Virus record (IMG/VR): IMGVR_UViG_3300032177_000056 | Location: 1-29,005 of that record | Length of the DNA: 29,005 nt | Strand: one strand, 5' to 3' | From: a virus | Part shown: in pieces, positions 14,379-21,226 of the stretch | How the letters are laid out: each line of letters starts with the position of its first letter | Position numbering within the stretch: the first letter of the stretch is position 1 | Position numbers and translations under genes: made by a program | Notes under the pieces: model-generated | Told to the model about the DNA's origin: nothing | Seen by the model: only the letters and a program-made list of their open reading frames with translations | Database searches by the model: none

Positions 14379-15578
14379 TTACTTCAAACTTCTTGTCAAC
14401 GAGGCAACAACAGACGCGACTCCTGCATCAATGATGACTGACTTCTCTTCAGCAACTTCGCTGGCTTCTGTCAACATCTTCGCATTGCTGTCTGATGCTG
14501 GCTTCCCAGTGGTAATCGGGAAGTAGTTCTCACGGATTGTGGACACCTTCTTGGTGTAATCACCTTCTGCGGTGAATTCGACACTCTCTGCGAGTGTGCG
14601 AACTTTTTCAACTTGGGTCTGTGTCAATCCTTCACAGACACCGTTGAGAATTTCTGACTTCTTGGATTCGCCGAGTTGCTTCTTGAGTTCAACACCCTTG
14701 GCGACTTCTTCGTTCAATTCGCTGGTCAACTCTTCAACCTTGGTGGCGAGTTCGTCAACGAGGTCCACCTTCTCGGAAGGCACATCAATGAAACTCTCAA
14801 GGAACAGGTTACGCAATCCACCGATAAACTCTTCGGTCAATTCGGAACGGAGTCCCTTTTCAATGGCAAGTTCGTTCTGCTCCATCCACTGACCCACGAC
14901 ATAATCAAGGTAGTCATTGACTTGTTCGGTGAGGTTGTCACGCACTTCCAATACAGCGGCTTCAAACTTCTCTGCGTATTCTGCTTCAATGGATTCTTGA
15001 ATGCTCATGACCTTATCGGACACGCGAGCCTCATAAATGGTTCCGATCTTTTCGGCAAATTCTTTTGGAAGGGAGGTTTCAGACGCGAGGATCGCTGCGA
15101 CATCTCCTTGGAGTTCAGCTTGCCATTGTGCAGCGGCTTCTTTCAGGTCCTTTTCGTCCTTATCCTTCTTGTCGTCATCGTCGTCGTCGTCGTCATCATC
15201 CTTGTCATCGTCATCATCCTTGTCATCGTCCTCGTCCTTGTCCTCTTCCTTCAAATGACCCGCACGGAGTCCTGCTTCAATACGTGCCTTGCGTGCATTG
15301 GCTTCTGCATCTTCGGCATCGCCTTCTTCTTCTGGTGTAATTGCAACGGCTTGACCTGCGGCTTTCACCAATGGGGCTTTAGTGTCTGACGAAGGCTGTT
15401 TCCCTGGAGGGGTCGCTTCCTTGGCACCAACATTGATTGCGGAGTGGGTCGCTTGTGTTGGGGTCGGTCCACCAAGGTCTTGAAAGCCCTGTGGTGACTT
15501 TTCCATTGGCATGCCCGGTGCGCTGGACTTGCTACCACTGAGAATCTCTGCTGCGGCTTCCATTAGTGTCTTGCTCAT
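14379..15578 (-). CDS. 22: gp22-type prohead scaffold protein
   Basis: 399 residues, longer than T4 gp22 (269). It occupies the slot between protease 21 and capsid 23. Sequence is mostly alpha-helical and coiled-coil in the C-terminal two thirds, as expected for the prohead core. A striking acidic block spans about 111-146 (alternating Asp runs with Lys). Several L-x-E sites suitable for gp21 are present: LME-A (5-7), LKE-A (145-147), LGE-S and LTE-A (369-371). The scaffold would be digested during maturation. AAGGAG precedes the ATG, and a TATAAATAA late-promoter motif lies about 30 bases upstream. Confidence 0.9.
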   Translation of the reverse strand: MSKTLMEAAAEILSGSKSSAPGMPMEKSPQGFQDLGGPTPTQATHSAINVGAKEATPPGKQPSSDTKAPLVKAAGQAVAITPEEEGDAEDAEANARKARIEAGLRAGHLKEEDKDEDDDKDDDDDKDDDDDDDDDDKKDKDEKDLKEAAAQWQAELQGDVAAILASETSLPKEFAEKIGTIYEARVSDKVMSIQESIEAEYAEKFEAAVLEVRDNLTEQVNDYLDYVVGQWMEQNELAIEKGLRSELTEEFIGGLRNLFLESFIDVPSEKVDLVDELATKVEELTSELNEEVAKGVELKKQLGESKKSEILNGVCEGLTQTQVEKVRTLAESVEFTAEGDYTKKVSTIRENYFPITTGKPASDSNAKMLTEASEVAEEKSVIIDAGVASVVASLTRSLK

Positions 15579-15608
15579 GTAAAAATCTCCTTGTTAGGTC
15601 GCGTGATG

Positions 15609-15617
15609 TTATTTATA
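15609..15617 (-). promoter_or_regulatory. T4-type late promoter motif upstream of gene 22
   Basis: TATAAATAA on the minus strand, an exact match to the T4 late consensus TATAAATA, in the gap between the gene 21 stop and gene 22 start. Expected to be read by RNA polymerase carrying gp55. Confidence 0.8.
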
Positions 15618-15633
15618 AAAATACAGTTTTTGC

Positions 15634-16296
15634 TTACAACCTTCTCATGAAATCAGCAAACAGTCGCACGCAGGTTTCGTTGAGTCTACGGCTCGGTGCA
15701 GCCACTATAGCCTTCCTTGCCACTTCTATGTCCTCTGACATGTAGCGTCCGTCAACAAATACCCATTCCCTGCTCTCCATGATACCGCGAACAAACGCAT
15801 CGGGAGCCGAGGGGTCTGCAACAATATCGGCGGCTGTCGCCAATTGAAAGTCATCTTGAACCAGGGAGATACCATCTGAACCCTGTATCACGGTTCCTAA
15901 CCCGCGAGTGCTCACGCCCAATTTGGCTCCTTCGGACAGCAAGCATTCCACAATCTTACCGTTTGGGGTGCCCGTTGGACCCCCTAAGATTTTGGCTTTA
16001 CCGTAGAAATCCCTGCCTTCAGCCCGAAGAACCTTTATCATGTGGCTGACAAGCGGATAGTTGATAGTTGGGGTGTCAGGATGCCCCAGTTCACCAAAGG
16101 CTCGGTTCTCATCAATATACTCGCGTCGGTATCGGTCTACTTCACGATTCAGGGATTCAAAGACATACTTGCGACGGTTCTTATTAGGTTTATCCGCCTG
16201 CATGAAAATCCCTTCAATGAAGTAGGACTTTCTTCCGCCTTCCTCGGCTTCCGTTATGACTTCAACCTGTTGGGCTTGTTCTTTTATTAGTTTCAT
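15634..16296 (-). CDS. 21: gp21 prohead core protease
   Basis: 220 residues (T4 gp21 is 212). It belongs to the herpesvirus-assemblin-like serine protease clan. The catalytic His is in GELGHP (His72) and the nucleophile in LGVSTRGLG (Ser129). Upstream, KNRRKY precedes helix VFESLNREVDRY, a typical layout for this family. It cleaves scaffold, core and capsid proteins at L/I-x-E sites; candidate self-cleavage sites are VITE-A near residue 16 and RLNE-T near the C-terminus. AAGGAG precedes ATG 16296. Confidence 0.96.
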   Translation of the reverse strand: MKLIKEQAQQVEVITEAEEGGRKSYFIEGIFMQADKPNKNRRKYVFESLNREVDRYRREYIDENRAFGELGHPDTPTINYPLVSHMIKVLRAEGRDFYGKAKILGGPTGTPNGKIVECLLSEGAKLGVSTRGLGTVIQGSDGISLVQDDFQLATAADIVADPSAPDAFVRGIMESREWVFVDGRYMSEDIEVARKAIVAAPSRRLNETCVRLFADFMRRL

Positions 16297-16305
16297 GGAA
16301 ACTCC

Positions 16306-16704
16306 TTAGATATCTTGCGTCTGGACGTTATACACGGCTTCTTTCTTAATCGTCATGTATATGGTTCCGCCACCGGTGATGGTGACTTGGATATTGCCTG
16401 TTGGGGTATTCGCAAACGGCACTTCGTTGTGAATCCACTGCCCCTGCCCTGTAAGGTTCGCTACTACGTTCGCCCCAGTCCCAAGACCCCCGGCATCGCG
16501 TGCAATTTTGATCTGCCCAGTTGGAGAAGCGGTAGACCACTTGCATGACGTGATAATGGCAGTGGTGACGTTTTCGCAGTTTGCATTGGCAATACCGCCG
16601 CGCGTCACTGCCACTGAAAGCTGGCTCAAGTTGAGCGTCAGGTTTTGATCGATCACCATGAGTGTTGAGGGACCCTTGAAACGGTTGACGAGATCGTATG
16701 ACAT
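16306..16704 (-). CDS. Unknown 132-residue beta-rich protein in the head gene cluster
   Basis: Begins MSYDLVNRFKGPSTLMVID and consists of short alternating Thr/Val/Gly strands (QIKIARDAGG, IQVTITGGGTIYMTIKK), suggesting a beta-sandwich. No signal peptide or catalytic motif. It has AAGGAG before the ATG and lies between the gp68-like core gene and protease 21, where T4 has no gene. From its position and fold type it may be a head accessory or decoration protein; that is inference, and I do not recognise the family. Confidence 0.75.
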   Translation of the reverse strand: MSYDLVNRFKGPSTLMVIDQNLTLNLSQLSVAVTRGGIANANCENVTTAIITSCKWSTASPTGQIKIARDAGGLGTGANVVANLTGQGQWIHNEVPFANTPTGNIQVTITGGGTIYMTIKKEAVYNVQTQDI

Positions 16705-16713
16705 AATATCTCC

Positions 16714-17109
16714 TTAGTGAATTCCGTAAGACTTTCGTTTTCTCATTGAGAGTTTCCTCTTTCTCAATGTTTGCTGCATATGCGCTCGACGCTTTCGGGC
16801 TGCACGCCTCTGAGTGATCCTCATGTGAATACGCTTGGCGGCCGGGATTCGGGTGATCTTTCCGTGCCTCAGCGTGAATCCCTTTACGGCTGACTTGCGA
16901 ACCATGCGCTGCACTTTGCCTTTTCTGATGCGCCGACGAATCAGGACTGTGCGACCTTGGCGCATGCGATTGGCTTCCGCAAACATCGTGGCTCCGATCA
17001 CTCGGCGCAACACGGTAAGTTTCTGTTCAACCAACCGGCTGAGGATCGCAGTAATGAAATTCCCGGCGTCTACGAATCGTCCTTCAGCGACAAGCGCAAC
17101 GGGGTTCAT
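16714..17109 (-). CDS. 68: gp68-like prohead core protein, highly basic
   Basis: 131 residues. The N-terminal 47 residues (LVAEGRFVDAGNFITAILSR then LVEQKLTVLRR) resemble the start of T4-type gp68, where an EGRF/A-type helix and a SR/LVE motif recur. From about residue 48 the protein is dominated by Arg and Lys (VLIRRRIRKGKVQRMVRK, RRAARKRRAHM, LRKRKLSMRKRK). The position before gene 21 also matches gp68. A strongly cationic core protein could neutralise the acidic scaffold or remain with packaged DNA. Its ATG shares a base with the upstream stop (TAATG). Homology to gp68 rests on a short region and position. Confidence 0.62.
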   Translation of the reverse strand: MNPVALVAEGRFVDAGNFITAILSRLVEQKLTVLRRVIGATMFAEANRMRQGRTVLIRRRIRKGKVQRMVRKSAVKGFTLRHGKITRIPAAKRIHMRITQRRAARKRRAHMQQTLRKRKLSMRKRKSYGIH

Positions 17110-17864
17110 TACTCCCTGACCTGCTTCCAGGCGAAGTCCAACATTTTATGGAACTTAGGCTGTGAATGCTCCAAGGCATCAGCAAACTTCTTACGGTTAT
17201 CAGGATGCAAGGCACCATGCACCGTCAGTAAGGCATTCGCGGTTGTAGGGTCTATTCTCGTCTGAGACCCGTCTTTATGATACAAAGGCTTGTCGGTCTG
17301 AAAGGCTTTGACTTTCTGCAAATGACTGATCGCATCTTCTTGAATCTGTCCGTTTTCTTTTAGTGGTTTCTTATTCATTTCTGCGGATAACCGCGCAAGA
17401 CGCGACAACTCTTTATCTTTTTTTACGAAGTCTTGTTTTTCACGCTCAAATCGTTTGCGGTCATCTTCGTTTTCCTTCAGCGCGACAGGAGTAATCACTG
17501 CCCGATCATCGCTTGCCTCTCCACCATACGGAATGGAGAAATACTGCCCCAGTTTGTCATTGTAGTATAACGCCACCATGACATTATTGGGGAACTGGCG
17601 AACCGTCTTGCGTCGGAGAATCAGAATGTTTGGGGGCATGGAAGAGTGAGGGATAAAGTTTTCCTCAACCTCTTCAACACCTTCATTCAATTCCACACGA
17701 AAATCTGAGAATTCTTTCAACGGTCTACGCTCCTTTTTCTCCATCTGTGCGTTGTCAAGTTCTCGCTTCACTTTGGCTGAACGTGCCGCCACATCAAGTT
17801 CCTTTGTGGCTTGTGCAGATCGCTTAGTGACTGCTTCAGGAGAAAACTCTTCAGGATACTTCAT
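17109..17864 (-). CDS. Probable prohead-core or internal head protein (251 aa)
   Basis: No family recognised with certainty. The N-terminal 55 residues are charged and helical; a central domain (about 70-115, RKTVRQFPNNVMVALYYNDK) looks like a small beta barrel. A Lys/Glu helix follows, and the C-terminal part, from about 180, ends KFHKMLDFAWKQVRE. L-x-E sites that fit the prohead protease occur at 49-51, 59-61 (LNE-G), 129-131 and 168-170. Its ATG overlaps the preceding stop (TAATG) and its stop overlaps the gp68-like start, so three genes are coupled between portal and protease. T4 has gp67 in this slot, but I see no clear gp67 similarity. Confidence 0.75.
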   Translation of the reverse strand: MKYPEEFSPEAVTKRSAQATKELDVAARSAKVKRELDNAQMEKKERRPLKEFSDFRVELNEGVEEVEENFIPHSSMPPNILILRRKTVRQFPNNVMVALYYNDKLGQYFSIPYGGEASDDRAVITPVALKENEDDRKRFEREKQDFVKKDKELSRLARLSAEMNKKPLKENGQIQEDAISHLQKVKAFQTDKPLYHKDGSQTRIDPTTANALLTVHGALHPDNRKKFADALEHSQPKFHKMLDFAWKQVRE

Positions 17865-18799
17865 TAGACCCCAGGTTCACCCGCGTTGGCGGCGGCATAG
17901 AAACGCTTGTGGTCAAATCGTGGATTCTGGGCTTTGAAAATTCCCGAATGATGCGCTGCGAGTTCCTTGCGCTTGGCGGCATCGGGATGAGCCTTTATCA
18001 CATCAGCAACTTGCTGAAAATGCTTGCGGGTTGGTTGTTCGTCCAACTGTTCGGCTTCTTCTCTCATGGCTGCTTTTCGACCGTAATGCTGGACGGCCGC
18101 GGCCCGTCCGAGGTTGGCCGCCATTTCCGCTCCGTGTTTCTTTTCTACATCTCTCTCAATGCGAGCCGTGAGGGATTTGCTTCTTGCTCGTTCTCTTGGT
18201 TGTCCGGATTCCTCATTTTCAGACGCCTTTTTATAGGCACTGAATTTTGTTTTGAGAGAAATTTCGTCCAACTGCTCGGCCTCTTCGGCCAAGGCATCGG
18301 CGCTTGGGGCAAACAAACTCTGGGCGATTTCTTGCTTGCGACTCGCCAAGGAATCCGATATCCTCACACTCAACAGATCGGTGAGAACCGTGGTGGCTTC
18401 TCCTGGCTGTTGGTTAGCAACCAACGTAATCATGTCACCGATTGGGGAAAATTGTTCTCGCATAGTAACTCCTTTTTTCAATTTCTTTGCTGCTGCTGCC
18501 ATATCAAGAGTCTGCTTCGCTGCTTGTGAACGATAATCTGACCCCTGTTGATCTGTTGCCATTTCGTCTAACTTGCTCATGGCTTCCCCTCTAGCGACAT
18601 TCTTCCTAAAGGCATACTCATACGCTTTCTTGGACCTACTGAATGCCCGATTGGTGACGTGCTTTAGCCCCTTGCGCAGATGTGGTGAAAGACCAGGAGT
18701 TGAGAGGGCATCCTGTAAGCCTTGCCCCTGCTTGAGTCGCTGCCTACCAACTGAGGCTGCAAGTTTGGCAGAAATTTCATCAAGTTGTTGCTGTGCCAT
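17864..18799 (-). CDS. Probable internal head protein with repeated LDE cleavage-type motifs (311 aa)
   Basis: Very hydrophilic, Ala/Lys/Glu-rich protein. The tripeptide LDE recurs at 6-8, 77-79, 177-179 and 252-254, three times as QLDE and twice as EEAEQLDE. Each fits the L-x-E rule for the prohead protease and separates basic helical blocks. The segment QLDEISLKTKFSAYKKA resembles a motif (LDELS..TL.SYI.KA) that I recall from several marine phage virion proteins, and the C-terminal HHSGIFKAQNPRFDHKRF is another such recurring element. A CATAAATAG late motif lies about 35 bases upstream and GGAG precedes ATG 18799. It may be processed into small basic peptides kept in the head or ejected with DNA (inference). 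Confidence 0.75.
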   Translation of the reverse strand: MAQQQLDEISAKLAASVGRQRLKQGQGLQDALSTPGLSPHLRKGLKHVTNRAFSRSKKAYEYAFRKNVARGEAMSKLDEMATDQQGSDYRSQAAKQTLDMAAAAKKLKKGVTMREQFSPIGDMITLVANQQPGEATTVLTDLLSVRISDSLASRKQEIAQSLFAPSADALAEEAEQLDEISLKTKFSAYKKASENEESGQPRERARSKSLTARIERDVEKKHGAEMAANLGRAAAVQHYGRKAAMREEAEQLDEQPTRKHFQQVADVIKAHPDAAKRKELAAHHSGIFKAQNPRFDHKRFYAAANAGEPGV

Positions 18800-18829
18800 A
18801 GGTTTCTCCGTGTGTTCCGATGTTACTTG

Positions 18830-18838
18830 CTATTTATG
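18830..18838 (-). promoter_or_regulatory. Late promoter motif downstream of gene 20
   Basis: CATAAATAG on the minus strand, one base from the T4 late consensus at its first position. It lies immediately after the gene 20 stop and upstream of the 311-aa gene. The same sequence occurs before gene 18. Confidence 0.7.
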
Positions 18839-18840
18839 TA

Positions 18841-20559
18841 TTATCTACGCTTGAAGGCTTTCTCCACAGACTTGTCAAGCCCTGGTGTTTGTGACTGACT
18901 TGGCTGCTCCGTAGAGTCCACGGTGTTATCCTCTGGTTGAGGCTGTCCTGGCATCCCTGGCTGACCTGGCGCACCCCCACCGGGCATTCCTGGTTGTCCA
19001 CCCATCGGTTGACCGTCTGGACCCATCATCCCTGGCAGTTGCAGCGGCAATTCTCCGCTCTTGGTCTCTTCTTCAATTTCATCGGCAATATCTTCAATCT
19101 CTTCATCGCTCAAATGTAAGACATGACGCTTGACCCACACGTTGCTGTAGTAGACTCCAATAAACGGTTGGACTTGTCCGAGCAGCGTGACTCGTTCGCG
19201 GAGCAATTCGGCATCGCGCATTTCTGCGAAGTTGTTATCGTTCTTGAAATCGTAGGAGATGTTCTCTCTGAAAATCTCCCATTCGTCCAGTGAACAAACT
19301 CCCGTAAGGACCATATGCTGTCTCAAGGCTTCATCAAAGAGTCGTGAGAACTTGTTGCGGAGTCGGTGAATGAATTTGTTGAACTTGACTTCATCGCGGG
19401 TAATTTCTGCGACTCTGCCAAGTCCAACCATGCCTCCACCAGCCTGTTGTGCGTCCAGGCGACCGATTGGCACATTCAAAGACTTATAGAGTTTCTTTTG
19501 GAAGTATTCAACGTCCTCAATGTGACCCAAGTTTTCTCCACCTGGCAAGGTAGCAATTTCCGTTCCCTTGCTGCCTTCGCGGCGGGGCAACCAGAAATCT
19601 TCCAGCATGGATAAGTGCTTACGTTCATCGCGGAGTTCACCCGTATTCGCATCATAGACGAGCTTGTTGCGATACTTCGTCATAATGTCTTTGAGGTATT
19701 GTTCGGCTTTGAGTTTTGGGAGTGTGCCCACGTCAATGTAGAATATGCGGCGTTCGGGGGCGCGGGAGAGACGATAAATGACAATCGCATCCTCAATCAT
19801 GCGGAGGTTGTTCAAAGGCTTGATGGCTTTGTGTAACCACCCAATGACCATCGTAGACTTGGCATCAAGCAGCCCCGATGGAACAAACACGATACCATCT
19901 GTGGCAATACGTGTGCCTTGATTGACAGAAGCGGTGTAGGATTGTGCAGTCAGACCCCGATCATTGTAGACATAGTATTCGGAAATCGCCTTGATGAATT
20001 CTACCCCAGTCTTAGGATCGCGGTCCTTGAGCACTTCACGGACCTTACGAATCTTGCGAGGATCAATATAACGGAGTTCCTGCACCCCGTCTTTGGAATT
20101 CGTCTTATCAATGACCACTTGAAAATATAAGCGACCATCCACATACCAACGCTTGAACAAGTCCTCACCGAGGTCTTGGAAACTCAGCATGGTCTTGATC
20201 TTGTTGAAACCTTCTTGGATTTTCTTTTTGACGGAGGCTGGTGTGTCGAGCTTATCAAGGTTGATGGTGACTACTTCGCCATCATCATCTTCGGTTACGG
20301 CTTCGGTGATGATTTCTTCAATCGCTTCGGAGCACTCAGGATGCAGGGACATTTCGCGGTAGCGAGTGATGAGTTCTAATTCGTTGCGAACAGACCCTTC
20401 CAAATCGACATAGGTGCCGTAGTACGCGCCCTGGGTGATGGTTATAGCCCCATCGTCTATTTTTTCTTGGGGGATAACGAGGGTTTGTCTATCGGGGTTT
20501 TCTATCTTCGTGACATCAGGATTCTTGCCTAAACTATATCCGAATAGGTTCCATGCCAT
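18841..20559 (-). CDS. 20: gp20 portal vertex protein
   Basis: 572 residues (T4 gp20 is 524). Family features include the LEGSVRNELELITRYREMSLHPE region near the N-terminus (seen as RYREMSLHPECSEAIEEI), the RRIFYIDVGTLPK strand, KHLSMLEDFWLPRREGSKGTE (the WLPRR motif), and LNVPIGRLDAQQAG. It forms the dodecameric DNA portal and initiates head assembly. The difference in length is explained by a C-terminal tail from about residue 510 rich in Gly, Pro, Gln and Met (QPGMPGGGAPGQPGMPGQ), which T4 lacks. The ATG follows AAGGTGG. Confidence 0.97.
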   Translation of the reverse strand: MAWNLFGYSLGKNPDVTKIENPDRQTLVIPQEKIDDGAITITQGAYYGTYVDLEGSVRNELELITRYREMSLHPECSEAIEEIITEAVTEDDDGEVVTINLDKLDTPASVKKKIQEGFNKIKTMLSFQDLGEDLFKRWYVDGRLYFQVVIDKTNSKDGVQELRYIDPRKIRKVREVLKDRDPKTGVEFIKAISEYYVYNDRGLTAQSYTASVNQGTRIATDGIVFVPSGLLDAKSTMVIGWLHKAIKPLNNLRMIEDAIVIYRLSRAPERRIFYIDVGTLPKLKAEQYLKDIMTKYRNKLVYDANTGELRDERKHLSMLEDFWLPRREGSKGTEIATLPGGENLGHIEDVEYFQKKLYKSLNVPIGRLDAQQAGGGMVGLGRVAEITRDEVKFNKFIHRLRNKFSRLFDEALRQHMVLTGVCSLDEWEIFRENISYDFKNDNNFAEMRDAELLRERVTLLGQVQPFIGVYYSNVWVKRHVLHLSDEEIEDIADEIEEETKSGELPLQLPGMMGPDGQPMGGQPGMPGGGAPGQPGMPGQPQPEDNTVDSTEQPSQSQTPGLDKSVEKAFKRR

Positions 20560-20614
20560 TATGTTACCACCTTTTTCTTATATGATGTGTGCATAATAAA
20601 GTCACAATAATGAC

Positions 20615-20635
20615 GGGGGACCGAAGGCATCCCCC
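20615..20635 (-). terminator. UUCG-capped hairpin between genes 19 and 20
   Basis: On the minus strand GGGGGA pairs with TCCCCC around an inner C-TTCG-G tetraloop, with a 3-nt bulge on one side. The following sequence is only moderately T-rich (GTCATTATTGTGACTTTATT), and GTCA/TGAC there can form a second small stem. It may be a weak terminator, an attenuator or an mRNA-stability element after gene 19. Confidence 0.5.
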
Positions 20636-20642
20636 ATGCTCA

Positions 20643-21197
20643 TTAAACGATAACAGTGCCGTCTTTTGCGACTGCGGTAAAATACTGGTAGGCGAGCGTG
20701 ACGCTGAATTCTTCGATGGTGTCGTTGCTGCCCCAGTCCAAATCGATCTGTGACATATCAACAGGGAACATACCAGTGAAGGTATAGGTCTTGATGATCT
20801 CACCGGTCTTGGAGAACTGGTTGACTAATGCAGTGGTCGAGTAACCAAGCGAGTTGCCTGCCCACTGATCCCGCACGTTCGTTACCACACGGTTCATACC
20901 ATTCATCCACTTTTCAAAGCCATTGCGTACCGAGAAATCTTCATCGTTGATGACAGAAAGCGTCCACTCAGGGAATGTGCGGTTTCCTGCGAGTTTCACT
21001 TCACGACCAAAGTAGAACAACGGCACATGCCCGATGGTCATACCCGGCATCGAAGCCGTTTTACACATGAAGGTCAGCTTACGATTTGCCGCACCTGGAT
21101 TGACCGAAGTGGGAAACGTGAGTTGAACTTCAAACAGGTTTGGGCGAGCGCCGTCACCTTGTAACTGCGCTCTGAATTCATAGGCATTGAAGGGCAT
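20643..21197 (-). CDS. 19: gp19 tail tube protein
   Basis: 184 residues (T4 gp19 is 163). It starts MPFNAYEFRAQLQGDGARPN, followed by the family's LFEVQLTFP strand, the CKTASMPGMTIG turn, FYFGREVKLAGNRTFPEW and FEKWMNGMN, and it ends with a beta strand FSVTLAYQYF. It polymerises into the inner tube of the contractile tail. It lies directly downstream of sheath gene 18, as in T4, with AAGGAG before the ATG and a weaker late-promoter motif about 20 bases upstream. Confidence 0.95.
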   Translation of the reverse strand: MPFNAYEFRAQLQGDGARPNLFEVQLTFPTSVNPGAANRKLTFMCKTASMPGMTIGHVPLFYFGREVKLAGNRTFPEWTLSVINDEDFSVRNGFEKWMNGMNRVVTNVRDQWAGNSLGYSTTALVNQFSKTGEIIKTYTFTGMFPVDMSQIDLDWGSNDTIEEFSVTLAYQYFTAVAKDGTVIV

Positions 21198-21216
21198 GTT
21201 AGTCTCCTTAGTTACG

Positions 21217-21225
21217 CTTATTTAG
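21217..21225 (-). promoter_or_regulatory. Weak late promoter motif upstream of gene 19
   Basis: CTAAATAAG on the minus strand, matching TAAATA of the late consensus, in the short gap between the gene 18 stop and the gene 19 start. Confidence 0.5.
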
Positions 21226-21226
21226 A

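Noticed and set aside
14676-15389. Plus-strand ORF with a long Val/Ile/Leu stretch like a membrane protein
   Set aside because: It is the antisense of the Asp run (GAC/GAT codons) in scaffold gene 22.
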